Part shown: piece after piece, positions 11,424 to 22,189 of the stretch | Layout of the letters: the number at the start of each line of letters is the position of its first letter | How positions within the stretch are numbered: the stretch's first letter is position 1 | Assembly: GCF_000208745.1 (NCBI RefSeq) | Contig: NC_030853.1 | Coordinates: forward strand, 17,094,014-17,158,013 | Length of the DNA stretch: 64,000 bases | Direction: 5' to 3' | From: Theobroma cacao | Lineage: Eukaryota > Streptophyta > Magnoliopsida > Malvales > Malvaceae | Notes under the pieces: model-generated | Told to the model about the DNA's origin: nothing | Seen by the model: only the letters and a program-made list of their open reading frames with translations | Database searches by the model: none | Made by a program: the position numbers and the translations under genes

Positions 11424-12767
11424 TAATATTGTATGTGCGAATTAAGGGTGTGGAGAATAAAATGCTGAGTAATAATGCAGGAAAAAATTAATCAAAATAA
11501 TAGACACAGGAATATACTACATCTAAAAAATATATAGACTTAGGCATGGCCAATTAAAAGTTATAGGTAAACAGATCCAAACAAATACTGAATCTAATCA
11601 ATTTTGTTCCAATCACATCCTCACATGTCAAGTTCATTTACCACTATGTTTGGAGGGTCATATTGTAATGTTCTATACACACTTTGAGATATTGCTATCA
11701 ACCATATGTTTAAAATAGATAATTTATCACCAACAACATCATACTCCTGTTTATGTGCCCAAAGCACCATAAAGTATGAACATAAAGTCATATAATATGC
11801 CAAAGTTGGAAACTGAATCAAAGTGTTGCTGGTCCATTACTTTTTGCCTATAGTTTGTCTTATCTAACAAATTAGACCCAATAACAAATTAAAAAAACAA
11901 AGCCAAATGAGCATATGTTAAAAACACAGCCTAATACTATAAACAAATACATCAATAACAATAAAAAATGAAACAACAAAACCCTATATCATTAAAACCC
12001 TAAAATAGAACCTAATACTATCCATCAGCAACATTCTGAATTCGTACAGCGCTTGTCCAGACCAGTAACTTTTTCTTTTTCTTTCCCCTTCTTTTTTTCT
12101 ATTTTTTTCCTTCTCCCGAGCTCTCACCCGTCAGCTTTCTCGATTTTAGGTTTAGGTTTAGTTTTTAGGCTAGGTTTTAATATCAGTTTAGTTTAGTATG
12201 AAGGTTGCATTTCACTCTCCTTTTTTTGTTCTCTATCGATCTCAGTCAGTCAGAAAATCAAAGGTTAACGGCTTCGACGTGGATTATGGTTGGTTTAGGG
12301 TTTAGCCATTGTTTATGGATAATTATCGAGGTTAAGGAGAAATGGACCCTATAAGCCAAATCTCAAGCCCTACTCCATTTGATCAAAACTATGATGTGGC
12401 ATTTCTTTTATTAGCGTAGTATATTTTTCCCTTCATTTTCATCCTCATACATCGAAAATTTTTTCACATTAGTCCTTGTACCACTGCCATACCCAATCTG
12501 ATACAATGACGTGTCACTGCCACACCATATCATCAAGTGACATGGAACTGCCACATTATCATTTGTTATGATGTGGGACTGCCACATCATTCGGCCACTT
12601 ACAAATTTGTTGCCATGCTAGCCAAGTTTGTCACGTCCGCTGTTCGAGGGAGGGACTAAATTAGAAAATTTTCCAAAATCAGGAAACTAAACTGCTTTGA
12701 TTCGGTTTTGAGTCCAAGGACTAAATTGAATGAAATGGGCTAGTACAAAGACTTCCCAAGTCTTTTG
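11424..12767 (-). other. 5' region of MULE-1
   Basis: No coding sequence is recognisable upstream of the PB1-like segment. It includes a short plus-strand minus-strand mixture of AT-rich sequence, a T/C-rich stretch near 12070-12130, repeated TAGGTTTAGG near 12145-12180, and several CCACATCA/TGACATGG motifs near 12500-12610 that sit inside the right inverted end region. Confidence 0.45.
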
Positions 12768-12772
12768 ACCCT

Positions 12773-13275
12773 TTAGTTACAACATTCGCAATTTACGAAT
12801 ACACATTCATTTGAAATTATTCAACTCTTATCGAATTTACCTTTTGTTTAAATTTACTCAAAATTTCTTATAAAGCAATTTTATTTAAATTCAAATACCA
12901 CAATCAAATTCTACTAAATTTAATTTTCAATAATTCATTTCGAAACCTAAAAAAATATTAATAAAATAAGATGGAACCAATAAACTTAATTTTTGTTAAA
13001 ATGATAAATTAATTTACATATTCTACAATCAAATAATCAAGTAAAAAAATATTTTATATATATTTCCACCACCCTAAATCTTTTACACTTAAATATTTGG
13101 CGTATTAATAAGCATATCAATAATAATCTACTCGAATAGTATAGGGGCTTTGCAAGTCTATTCACAACTCAAAACTAAGGACAAAATGAAATGAATAATC
13201 AAATAATATATCTACAAAATTAATAAAAAAAAATAAAGACTCATCCACAAGATGAAACTAACAAACACAATATGA
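12773..13275. other. AT-rich MULE-2 sequence right of the nested MULE-1
   Basis: Nothing coding is visible. By position it is the 3' flank of the MULE-2 transposase gene. Confidence 0.4.
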
Positions 13276-13359
13276 ATGAATGTAAGAAACTGCAAGAGGA
13301 AATTGTTAGAAAGGTATTGCACATGGCTCATAACATTTAGTTACTACGACAAGTTGTCT

Positions 13360-16287
13360 TCATCCACAACACACCCTACGTTTCAGACATTGTCCTGCGT
13401 ATTGGACAGTTGTTGTGTGTGTGATCAGTTTGTCTACAACTTGAACATGCTTTCGATCGTCACACTCATGGAGGCACCGATTAACTAGGAGATGGTGACG
13501 GATTTGTGGATAGAATTGCAAATAGGGATGGGCAATTTTGTCTATTATGCCCATACCTCTTACATTGCAAACATCTCCATGTTCGACTGCCTTCCCCAGC
13601 CGATGGAATCTTTCTTCTCTTAGGTTTTCCCGTTTGGCTTTGCTAAGGTGGTGGCAACACGACAATTTGTTTCACATGAGGGGGGATGTTCCACTCACTA
13701 AGATGCCCTATCAGGTGAATGAACCCCGCATAACCCTCCACCAAAATGGCTGTCTTATAGTAGTCAGTGTAGAATTCAACGACTTCACATTTGCGTTTAC
13801 TAAAAAATACAATGAACTCAATGTTCAAGTACAATATAAATGTTATCTCAATTAGGGTTCAAATAAGAAATAAATATATTTTGACTTTATTGTTGCAATG
13901 GCAAGGCTACATGGCAGTAAATCAATTTGAAACTCACAGCATGAACACGTCTTCTTAGACAGGTTTACAAGTCTGTCCATCTTTCCGTCTTTAACTTCAA
14001 ACTCCACTCGATTGATAGGTTTAACTACAAAACGATGTGTATTATTAAACCGTTTGCTCAACTGCCTTGTAACCCAATGGCTGAAGGGCTTGGTCACTTT
14101 GACGACCTCCACATACCAGTCATGGAACTAATGCTAGAACATGTCTTTGATGAACTCGATCAAAACAGTGATTGGCATTTGTCTTGCATGCTTCAAGCAT
14201 GAGTTAACACATTTCGCAATGTTGGATGTCATGAGTTGGTATTGCCTTGCCGGTGAACATGCACGTGCCCATCTCTCAAGGCCTATTCTTATAAGGTCAG
14301 CGTAGGCTTCCACGTGAATCTGCTTTAGTTGGTTCATATGGTTGTTGAAATCGAAAACCTTATAGCAATTTCAACAAGGGTTAAAATCATAGAAACGTCA
14401 TCACGCTTGAACTTGTTTTTAAAGTTTTCTTCAAGTGGTAACCGCATAAATCGTGGTGCATTTTGGATAGCTTTCTTAATGCCGAGATGCTGATTAGAAA
14501 TTAACATAGTATTTTTAGGACAACCAATCGCATCACGCAGCTTGTTAAGAAACCACGTCCATGAGTCTTCGTCCTCAACATAGCCGATGCCAAATGCAAC
14601 TGGATATATGCACTCATTCGCAAATTTGAATACAACAACAAACAGAACACCCTTAAACTTGTCTTTTAGATGTGTCACATCTATTGCAACCGTAAGATGC
14701 ATTACATCCCTAAAACCATGAATACAAACCTTGTATGAACAGAAACAATATTTGAATTTTTTTACCTCATTAGTAGCCACTGTAGTGACTATGCTAGGAT
14801 TTTCCTATTTCAACATATAAAAATTCGAGGGTAGTACTGGAAATGACTCATTCGAGGGATCGAAAACAAGCCTCTTCACATACTCCTTCACTAACCAGGC
14901 CTTATTATACAAGCATTCCAATCCCCACTGAACCCTCATCTCACCCATTATGTCCTTAGGTCTCAATGCTACTCCATTAGCCTAAAGCTTATGTGACATA
15001 AGTTCACCAATTATCTTTGCACTTGCGGTGGGAAATCGCCCTTACAAACCATCGCCAGTACATGTGTGTACTTTGTGGAATGTCCGAACTTGCCAATATT
15101 CTCCTTCAAGTAACTTCGTTGCACGTATACTGAACTTGCATGCCTTGTCCTTGCAACCAACCTCATAACGACCTTTACATGACCTTTTTACCCTTATTCC
15201 AAACTGCTTTTCTAGAGCCAACATGTTCAAAACTCGTTTCAACTCGACCTTTGAAAAAAACATTCTTCCTATGTATAAGCGATCATCGGCACATGTTGAC
15301 TCCTCAATGCTATTTGTTTGGAAGGAGAACCTTTCTACACTTGGAATTATCCACGTATGAAATATCCCTGCATTTCCCCTTTCTTGATAACTATCATCGA
15401 GCAATGTAACAGGGGAACGAATCCCGTTCTTACCAGCGATGGAGTTATTGTATATGGGTCATCACATTGAACATCTCCTACATCAACACCTTCAACAGCT
15501 TCTGTTTCACCTTCAACAGCTTCTGTTTCACCTTCAACATTATTACAAATTGGAATGTCACATCATAAAGCCACTCATTGTCTGAACTATCATCATGCCA
15601 TTCATCAGGCCTATCATCTGAATTGTCATCAAATCTATCTTCACCAACATGGAACAAATATTCATTTCCCTCATCAGATGCAGTATTATCATCGAGTGTC
15701 ATAGTGTCACCCTCTAACGTCGTAGTGTTGTCCTCAAGTGTCGTATTCTCATTTGAAAATGCCATTACACCCTCTACAGTTTCACCCGATCGTTGCATTT
15801 GTTAGAGAGAAGCAAGTCATTGGTTCGATGCACATCCTGATTAGAATTGTGCAGCCAACTATTCTGTGAAAGTTGTTTGACTACCAAGTTGCACAAACTC
15901 TTGTGCATACGTCAATTACCATTGTTGTGGGTTACGAACCGAATGTTGTGATATGTGTGTAGCATTGTAAATCTCATTTTCATTGAGCTGATTATCATGT
16001 TGTTCAACTTCTTCATGTGACATAACATTTGTTTGGCATCCCTTAATGCTGACATACATAGCCGGGACATTCCTTTGTTCTAGCAGAATTAATGCAACAT
16101 TCTCATCGTCCTTGATAATTGGGCATGATAGCTCTCCGGGTGTACTGATCAATGCATGTAACTTAATCTCATCAATTTTTGAGTTTACCCTAACAACATC
16201 TTTAACCAGCTTCATTAAGCCCTCAAACAACAAATCACTCCTAACCCCCTGCATTCGTGACTCACCACCCTCGTAAATGCCATCCAC
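13360..16287 (-). pseudogene. MULE-2 MuDR-type transposase remnant
   Basis: Read on the minus strand from 16287: an N-terminal segment of unknown function (about 15916-16287); an Asp/Glu-rich stretch with a short EAVEGET repeat (about 15478-15798); the MuDR DNA-binding domain at 15404-15042 (FSKVELKRVLNMLA, C-rich GCKDKACKFSIRAT, ending HTC); a segment with YNKAWLVKEYV and NPSIVTTVA; the MULE catalytic domain at 14780-14334 (AIDVTHLKDKFKG, YPVAFGIGYVEDEDSWTWFL, then LISNQHLGIKKAI, where the usual second Asp of ISD is Asn); RQYQLMTSNIAKCVNS at 14337-14134; and a SWIM zinc finger at about 13910-13990 (CSCCEFQIDLLPCS). A basic C-terminal part follows (13665-13360). Frameshifts and stops separate the parts. 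The Asp to Asn change, if real, removes a catalytic residue. Confidence 0.88.
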
Positions 16288-16379
16288 CCACTAGCCACCA
16301 TGTCTTATCACAAGTCGCATAATTGGAATTCCACTGAAATTGACGAGAACAAAAAATTTGTCAATCATTTTACACATTA

Positions 16380-16700
16380 CATTGTGTTCAAAATTTTGTC
16401 AGTCATGTTGTTACACGCCATGTTTGAAATGTGTTACACACCATGTTTAAAAATGTTACACGCCATATTCAAAAATGTTACATGCAAGTTCAACAGTATG
16501 CTATCTATATGCATTGTTCAAAAATTGTTACACACCTTGTCAAAAATGTTACACGCAAGTTCAAAATTTGTTATACTCCTTGTTCAAAATTGTTTCATGC
16601 AAGTTCAAAAATGTTACACGCCATGTTCACAACATGTTACACACCATGTTAAATAAAAATGTTACACGCCATGTGCTAAAACATGTTATTTCAATATATT
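16380..16700 (+). repeat. Degenerate 22-24 bp tandem array near the right end of MULE-2
   Basis: About a dozen units of the form TGTTACACGCCATGTTCAAAA, with variable A-runs and ACACC or GCAAG variants. The 8-mer CACGCCAT is shared with the left 31-bp array, in the same strand sense. The array leaves several chance ORFs open on the plus strand. Confidence 0.85.
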
Positions 16701-17189
16701 TTTCACACGCCATCTGCTTTATAGATGCATAGCATGTAACAACTCTGGGCAATGTTTCTAATCCATGTTCTAATTTACACAAAAAGTTTTAGAAATTTAT
16801 GTGTTGCAACAATAAAGCCAATAACATACCTTGATGTTATCTATGTTATAGGATCTGTTTATCGATGACAATATGGCCAGATGTCAAGAGATGGACCACA
16901 ACCCAATGACGATGGTGCTCAACAGAGATTTGATAGAGCTCATATAGTTTAGAGAGTTGAGAAAGCTGAGAGAGCTGATGACAATGGTGCTTTACAGAGA
17001 TTTGACAGAGTTGATACAGTTCAGAAAGCTGAGAAAGAAAGATGAGTGAGCTCAAATAATTGAGCATTTATTTCTATTTTCTCTCTGACGAGAGTGAGAT
17101 AGCGGGAGCTTAATTTGCCACAATGTTTTTAAGGGCATTTTGGTATACTCATGCTTCTTTTTAACTAGAAACAGATAACTTTTATGGGT

Positions 17190-17240
17190 GGTTATTTCTG
17201 AAATCACCTTATGAGGAGGCTTATTTCTCACAATTTCCTC
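17190..17240 (-). repeat. Right terminal inverted repeat of MULE-2
   Basis: Reads inward on the minus strand as GAGGAAATTGTGAGAAATAA followed by CTCATAAGGTGATTT, matching the left end at 6663. Confidence 0.75.
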
Positions 17241-17329
17241 TTTATTTTATACAACCATTAATTATTGACTTTTAAAGGATAGACTGGTTATGTATGTTGA
17301 AACTAGCATTAATCCTCTTAATGATAAGG

Positions 17330-18081
17330 CACTACAAAATAATAAAGCATTATTGATGAAAAAATCCATCAGTAATAGTTAAAAGTCCATAAGTATGTTA
17401 CATTACCAATGAAATAACCAACGAAAACTTTCGTTTGTACTCGATCGAAAATACAATGGTCCGTAGTGGCAAATCTGTTAGTGATAGATTATTCCATTGG
17501 TAAAATATCGATCAAGTGATCCATCGATAGTTTTGTTAGCAAAGGCTCAAATCCGTTAGTCATTATCTCGTCGATGATGGGGAAACTTCTTGGTAAAGGT
17601 ATTGACAGATTAAGATTTGTCAGTAAATTTTGTCGATGAATACTGATGAAATTGCTGATGGATAGTCGATGGAATTGATGATGGACAACTGACGAAATTA
17701 CCGATGGATAGCTGACGAAGCTAACTTTGAAGCTTATAGGTAATATCCGTTGGCAATGGCAATAATTCCATCAGTATTTCATATGAACTATGAACTCCAT
17801 AGGTAAAGAAAGAATTCTGTTGATGATTCTGTCGGTAACTGATGAATTTTGTCAGTAATACTTGTAGAGCAAGGTTTTTTTTTTGTTTAGGAATTAAAGT
17901 TTATCTGGTTTGTAATAAAATTATTATATAATGTTGTTATTGATAAAGTAAACATATAGCAAATATATATATGCATATAAAAAATATGAAAATGTAATAC
18001 AAATCGTAATTAATAAAAAAAATGCAATGAAAACATCAACTAATAGTAAAAGGTAAACATCCACTTTGAATTTAAATCCAA
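17330..18081 (-). repeat. CACTA left terminus and subterminal repeats
   Basis: It starts with CACTACAAAATAATAAAGCA. It then carries many dispersed short motifs in both orientations around GATGGA, CGATGGAT, CCATCAGTAAT and TGACGAAATTACC (about 17370-17860). Subterminal repeats of this kind bind the element-coded protein in the En/Spm family. Bases before it are AGG, a candidate 3-bp duplication that cannot be verified without the other end. Confidence 0.75.
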
Positions 18082-19280
18082 TTAAAAAGGTGGGTGTGGC
18101 TGCTGTTGCTGTTGTGGTGGATGTGACAGATTCGACTGTTGTGATGAGGAAAACTCGGAGGTGTCTAGTGGTCTCCTTATTACAATTACTTTTGTAATCA
18201 ATTTACTAAGTCTGTCCACAGATGTCATCAAGGTATTGACATTACTAACCAATTGTTGATATCCCTCGAACTCAGGTGCAGAAGGAATAGGAGGTGGTGT
18301 AGCGTTAGGGCCACAAGCAGACTCAAACGTCGCTATAAAAGCTAAAAGTCTTGAAATGAGGACTTTGATGGCAAATTTGTAAACGTGGGTTCGAGTATTG
18401 TCGGTCCTTCCAATGGCCTCAATCCATGCCTTAGGATCAAACTCTGACTGGGCTAACAAGCTCATCACCATACTTTTGCAATAAAGCCAAAGCGTTTCAT
18501 TCCTACAAATGAAAAAATAATTAAAATTATTAAGTTATTTAATCGATAAGCAACAAATACATCGAATATATATATATATAAACATGTATTACTTACATAG
18601 ACATTCTCAGACCTACTATCCATAAATTTTGTAGTACTTTTCTATAACTTTTGAGTGCATTTGAAAACCTCAGAGAATGTCACTTGGCTTTACTTTTTCT
18701 CTTCTTGTAATCAAAAAAAGAGAATAAGAGTAAAAAACACATCATTAAAGGTATTGCAATGATTAACAACATAAAAAATTGTATTATTAAAGTGAATGAT
18801 TTTGTAGTATTAAAATAAAGTCGCATACTATCTTTTACTGGTGTAAGGCGAAAGGCAAGGAACCACATTTATGTTTTGCAATGCTGCCCTATTTATTTCT
18901 CAAGTGGTTCTGCTTAGCCTTGTGTGAGTGTGACTGCCACTTTGGTGTGGGCCATATGTTATCAACAAGCTGGTCCTATACCTTAGCAATGATCTAGGGT
19001 CACGCCTTACACATCGTCAATAGAAGATCGACATTGGGGTCGCTCGTTTCCTTTTCAGCCTTATCACACTCATCCTTTAATAGATCTTTGAAGTGATTCA
19101 TGCAAATTTTCTCCCATATGGACCAGCCTTCGTCACATCTGCATCAGCCTATCTAAAAGATTCTTACATCCAAGAAAAATATATATTAGTACGGGAAATT
19201 ATAATAGATATACACTAATACTATAGCTTCATGTAACCTCAAATTTACGTCACATGTTTTCCTTATGCTTTTGAGGAACT
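18082..19280 (-). pseudogene. CACTA second protein, C-terminal part (Ptta/En/Spm type)
   Basis: Minus-strand reading from 19160 gives GWSIWEKICMNHFKDL and then, after stops, a segment ending AKQNHLRNK...GSIAKHKCGSLPFA, similar to the Asn-Arg...HTxGSxSFA core of plant Ptta/En/Spm transposases. A final open segment at 18471-18082 (ending in a Gln/Pro/His-rich tail, SNLSHPPQQQQQ) contains FEGYQQLVSNVNTLMTSVDRL, likely a coiled coil. In-frame stops and a probable intron near 18480-18850 break the reading. The upstream part of the same gene lies beyond Copia B, at 29472-30000. Confidence 0.65.
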
Positions 19281-20477
19281 TGTTGGTTCCATTAGTTTTT
19301 GATGATAATAAAACATTCCTACTTATTTATGTCTAACTATACTACTTGAGTGTGCAGGATGAAAATGTATGTCAATGATAAATTAATCACTAAAAAACAA
19401 ATATCAAAACTCATAAGAATAAGGAGCTACAAATGAGCCACAAAACAAAAGCCTCTAAGTCAGATAACCAAGAAAGTTAGTCAACTAAAATTCAAAAATG
19501 AAGTTGGTTGATCCAGAAACAGAAAAGACTTAGTCGACTAAGAAACATGGTTAGTCGACTAAGTGCTCACCTTTAGAAACTGAGATTAGAAGACAAAAAA
19601 AACTTAGTCAACTAAGAAGTAAGTTAGTTAACTAAGAGCTTACTGCTAGAAACTTCAATTACAAGACAGAGACAACTTAATCGACTTCGAAGTATAGTTA
19701 GTCAACTAAGAGCACTTTGTCAGAAAATTTGAATTTTAATGCTAGAAGACAGACTAACGGCTAGAACTGACTCCAAACTATTTTCCAACAATTAGAAACT
19801 GTCAAACATCCATCAAAATTGGTTTTTCAAGTATATAAGGAACTTATAACGGCTAAGAACAAGCAAAGATGCTTCCAATATCAAAAAGAGCTCAAAAATA
19901 GTAAAAACTCTCTACATAGTTTCTGCACTTCACTCAAATCCTTGTAATAGAGTTAAGCACTTCATCTTGTACCATTTAGATCAGGTTACTGATCATAGAT
20001 ACTTCTTTATTTCTATTCTCCTTGATTACTAAGAGTGTGCAAGTCACTCTAAGGGGATTAATCAAGCTTGGGTTAGCTTGATTGGTTGTATAGGTTCTAA
20101 CTCAGCCTAGAAAAAGTTAGTTTTGGATTTTGGTTGATCCCGGGAAAAAATATTGTCAAAGGTTATGGCTAAGCCTATGAAAAGCCATTGTAAAAGCTTG
20201 GTGGGAGCTTAGGAATTCTACCATTTATGATTTGGCTTGGAAAATCCTTGATTAGAAGATCAAGGTAGTGGATATAGGTCTTTGACTGAACCACTATAAA
20301 TCTTTGTGCATTGTTTACTCTGTTTTAGTTTTCACTTCATTTTTCTTTAAATCATTCCTTCATCTCTCATTTAACTTTTCATAATTGACCTTTAACTTGC
20401 CCCCAATTTGAAGTCAATTTTAGAAACATTCACAAAGTGCTATTCACCCCCTTTAGCACACTTATTTGGAACCAACA
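19281..20477 (+). repeat. 5' LTR of Copia B
   Basis: Starts TGTTGGTTCC and ends GGAACCAACA, 1197 bp. The U3 region holds doublets of TTAGTCGACTAA and variants between about 19480 and 19715. A TATA box, TATATAAGG, lies at 19832. It is followed after two bases by the primer binding site. Confidence 0.93.
19832..19840 (+). promoter_or_regulatory. TATA box in 5' LTR of Copia B
   Basis: TATATAAGG stands downstream of the palindrome array, at the same relative place as in the other two LTRs of this family. It is the probable promoter of the element. Confidence 0.6.
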
Positions 20478-20479
20478 AG

Positions 20480-20492
20480 TGGTATCAAAACC
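20480..20492 (+). promoter_or_regulatory. Primer binding site of Copia B
   Basis: TGGTATCAAAACC begins two bases after the LTR. The first eight bases match the 3' end complement of plant initiator tRNA-Met (TGGTATCAGAGC), which primes most Copia elements; the rest has drifted. Confidence 0.8.
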
Positions 20493-20534
20493 TATTCCTC
20501 ATTCTTAAGGCTTAACATCCTAAAGGAGATCCAA

Positions 20535-22126
20535 ATGGCTCTTAAAAAATCTATAGTTGTTTAAGGACAGTCCACAAACAGACTACATCTGTTTGATGGA
20601 TCGAACTACCCCTATTGGAGCACTAGAATGTCAATCTACATAAGGGCAATAGACTGTGAACTATGGGATGCCATCATTGATAGACCCTTTATCCCTTCGA
20701 CCATAAATATTGTGACCAATGAAATGATTCCTAAGCCAAGGTCTGGATAGACTAAAGTTGAAACCAAAAAGGTTTAGACAAATTTTAAAGCAATAAACAC
20801 TTTACATTGTGCTTTAACTCCTACTAAGTTTAGTAAAGTGTCAAGCTGTACCATAACCAAACAAGTGTGAGACAAACTTAGAATTATCCATGAAGGGACT
20901 TCAAAAGTCAAGGAGTCCAAAATAGCTCTTCTAACCCATAATTACGAAATGTTCAAAATGGAACCTGGTGAAGATATCACCAGCATGCTTGATAGGTCAC
21001 TAACATCACCAATAAACTCAGTTAATTAGGTAAGCCAATCCTTGAACATGAACTAGTGAAAAGACTTCTTAGAAGCCTACCTAAAACTTGGAAGCCAAAA
21101 GTGACTGCCATTAGAGAAGTTAAGGATTTAAATGTCATCACTTTCGATGAAATATGGGGGTCTTTTCTCACTCATGAGTTAGAACTTAAAGAAGAAGAAG
21201 AAAAAGATAAAAGAGAAGCAAAAGAAAGAAAGAAAAGTATTGACTTAAAAGCAAGCACTCTTGAAGAAGAATTGGATAATCTGTCATGTGGTGATGATGA
21301 AGAATTAGCCATGGTAGCAAGAAGATTCAGAAAACTTATAGAACAAAGAGATAGGAGGCTGGCTAAGAAAGGGTATAGAAGATATCAAAGTTCTTCATGG
21401 AAAATCAAAAATAAAAATGAATCCAATAAGAAGGAAGATGTAATATGTTATGAGTGCAAGAAACTTGGACACTTTATATCACAATGCCCCCTACTAAAAA
21501 AAGAAACTCCTAAGAAAAATAAAAAAACAAAGAAGGCTATGGTGGCTGCAACCTAGTCTGATAGTGATGTTTCAAGTTCAGATGTTGAAAAAGAGAAAGT
21601 GGAAGAAAGAGCTAACCTATGTTTGATGGCTAGAGATGATCTATCCGAGGTATCTTCTGCTCCTTGTGATATTTCAATTGATGAAATTCAAGAAGAATAT
21701 GAATGCCTCTACGATGAGTTTGAAAAGCTGGCATCAAAATATAAGGCTTTAAAAAGAAAGACAGCATCTTTTGAAAATGATTTGGAAAAGATAAGACATG
21801 AGTTCAACTCTATTTGTTAACAAAGAAATTTTCTTCAAACTGAATTAGAACATTCAAAAAAAGATTTTAAAGTTTTGAAATTGAAATTGGATAATAGAAC
21901 TGAAGCTTTACAAAAAGCAATTGATGAAAATACTGCTCTTAAGAGTTTGAAAAAAAAAATCAAGAAGAACACATACTTTAAGAAAAATTTTGATATTTTC
22001 TCATCTAGATGTTATGTTTGTGATAAACTTGGTCATCTATCTTATTACTATTATAGAAGAAGAAGCACGCAGAAAACAAAAATGATTTGGGTTCCAAAAG
22101 GATCCTATGTAGTAGCTAACCTTTAA
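20535..22126 (+). pseudogene. gag: Copia B gag remnant
   Basis: Begins with ATG 20535 and the Copia gag opening LFDGSNYPYWSTRMSIYIRA. It has many in-frame stops until 21055. The open segment 21056-21556 holds the gag C-terminal part with a charged coiled-coil stretch and the zinc knuckle CYECKKLGHFISQC (C-x2-C-x4-H-x4-C). Next is ANLCLMARDD, a Sirevirus-type motif, with a long acidic coiled coil (21599-21820). A second knuckle at about 22010 reads CYVCDKLGHLSYYYY, where the last Cys is Tyr, so it is broken. Gag forms the particle and binds the RNA. Confidence 0.88.
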
Positions 22127-22189
22127 TGACCCAACAAGGTATAGGTATCTGTTAAGAAAAATTGAAAATCTGTCTTGCAGGTTGAGCCA

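Larger units (their letters stand above)
7432..12768 (-). mobile_element. MULE-1: Mutator-like element nested in MULE-2
   Basis: Two inverted ends of about 51 bp agree at roughly 39 positions: left from TTGACAAGACTGGGG at 7431, and right, read on the minus strand, from GTCAAAAGACTTGGG ending near 12768. Both continue into a block like CATTTAGTTCAATTTGGTCC. Between them lies a minus-strand transposase remnant (8031-11423). No clear target duplication is visible, and the left boundary is uncertain by about 5 bp because the minisatellite of MULE-2 runs up to it. Confidence 0.7.
6663..17240 (-). mobile_element. MULE-2: MuDR-type element, interrupted by MULE-1
   Basis: The ends are imperfect inverted repeats. 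The left end begins GAGGAAATTATGAGAAATAG and continues through CTCATAAGG; the right end read on the minus strand begins GAGGAAATTGTGAGAAATAA and also has CTCATAAGG followed by CAGAAATAA. About 45 of the first 52 positions agree, allowing small gaps. MULE terminal repeats commonly start with G. Between them is a minus-strand MuDR-type transposase remnant (about 13360-16287) with an array of short repeats close to each end. A second MULE with its own inverted ends lies at 7432-12768. Flanking AT-rich sequence shows only weak similarity (about 6 of 9), so I do not call a target duplication. Confidence 0.75.

Noticed and set aside
13276..13855. Plus-strand ORFs over the MULE-2 transposase
   Set aside because: They are shadows of the minus-strand transposase, which has family motifs.
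16300..16732. Three overlapping plus-strand ORFs with Cys/Tyr/Thr-rich repeats
   Set aside because: They arise from the TGTTACACGCC array being open in all three frames.
6652..17250. Target duplication of MULE-2
   Set aside because: Flanks are AT-rich and agree only at about six of nine places, no better than expected for such composition.
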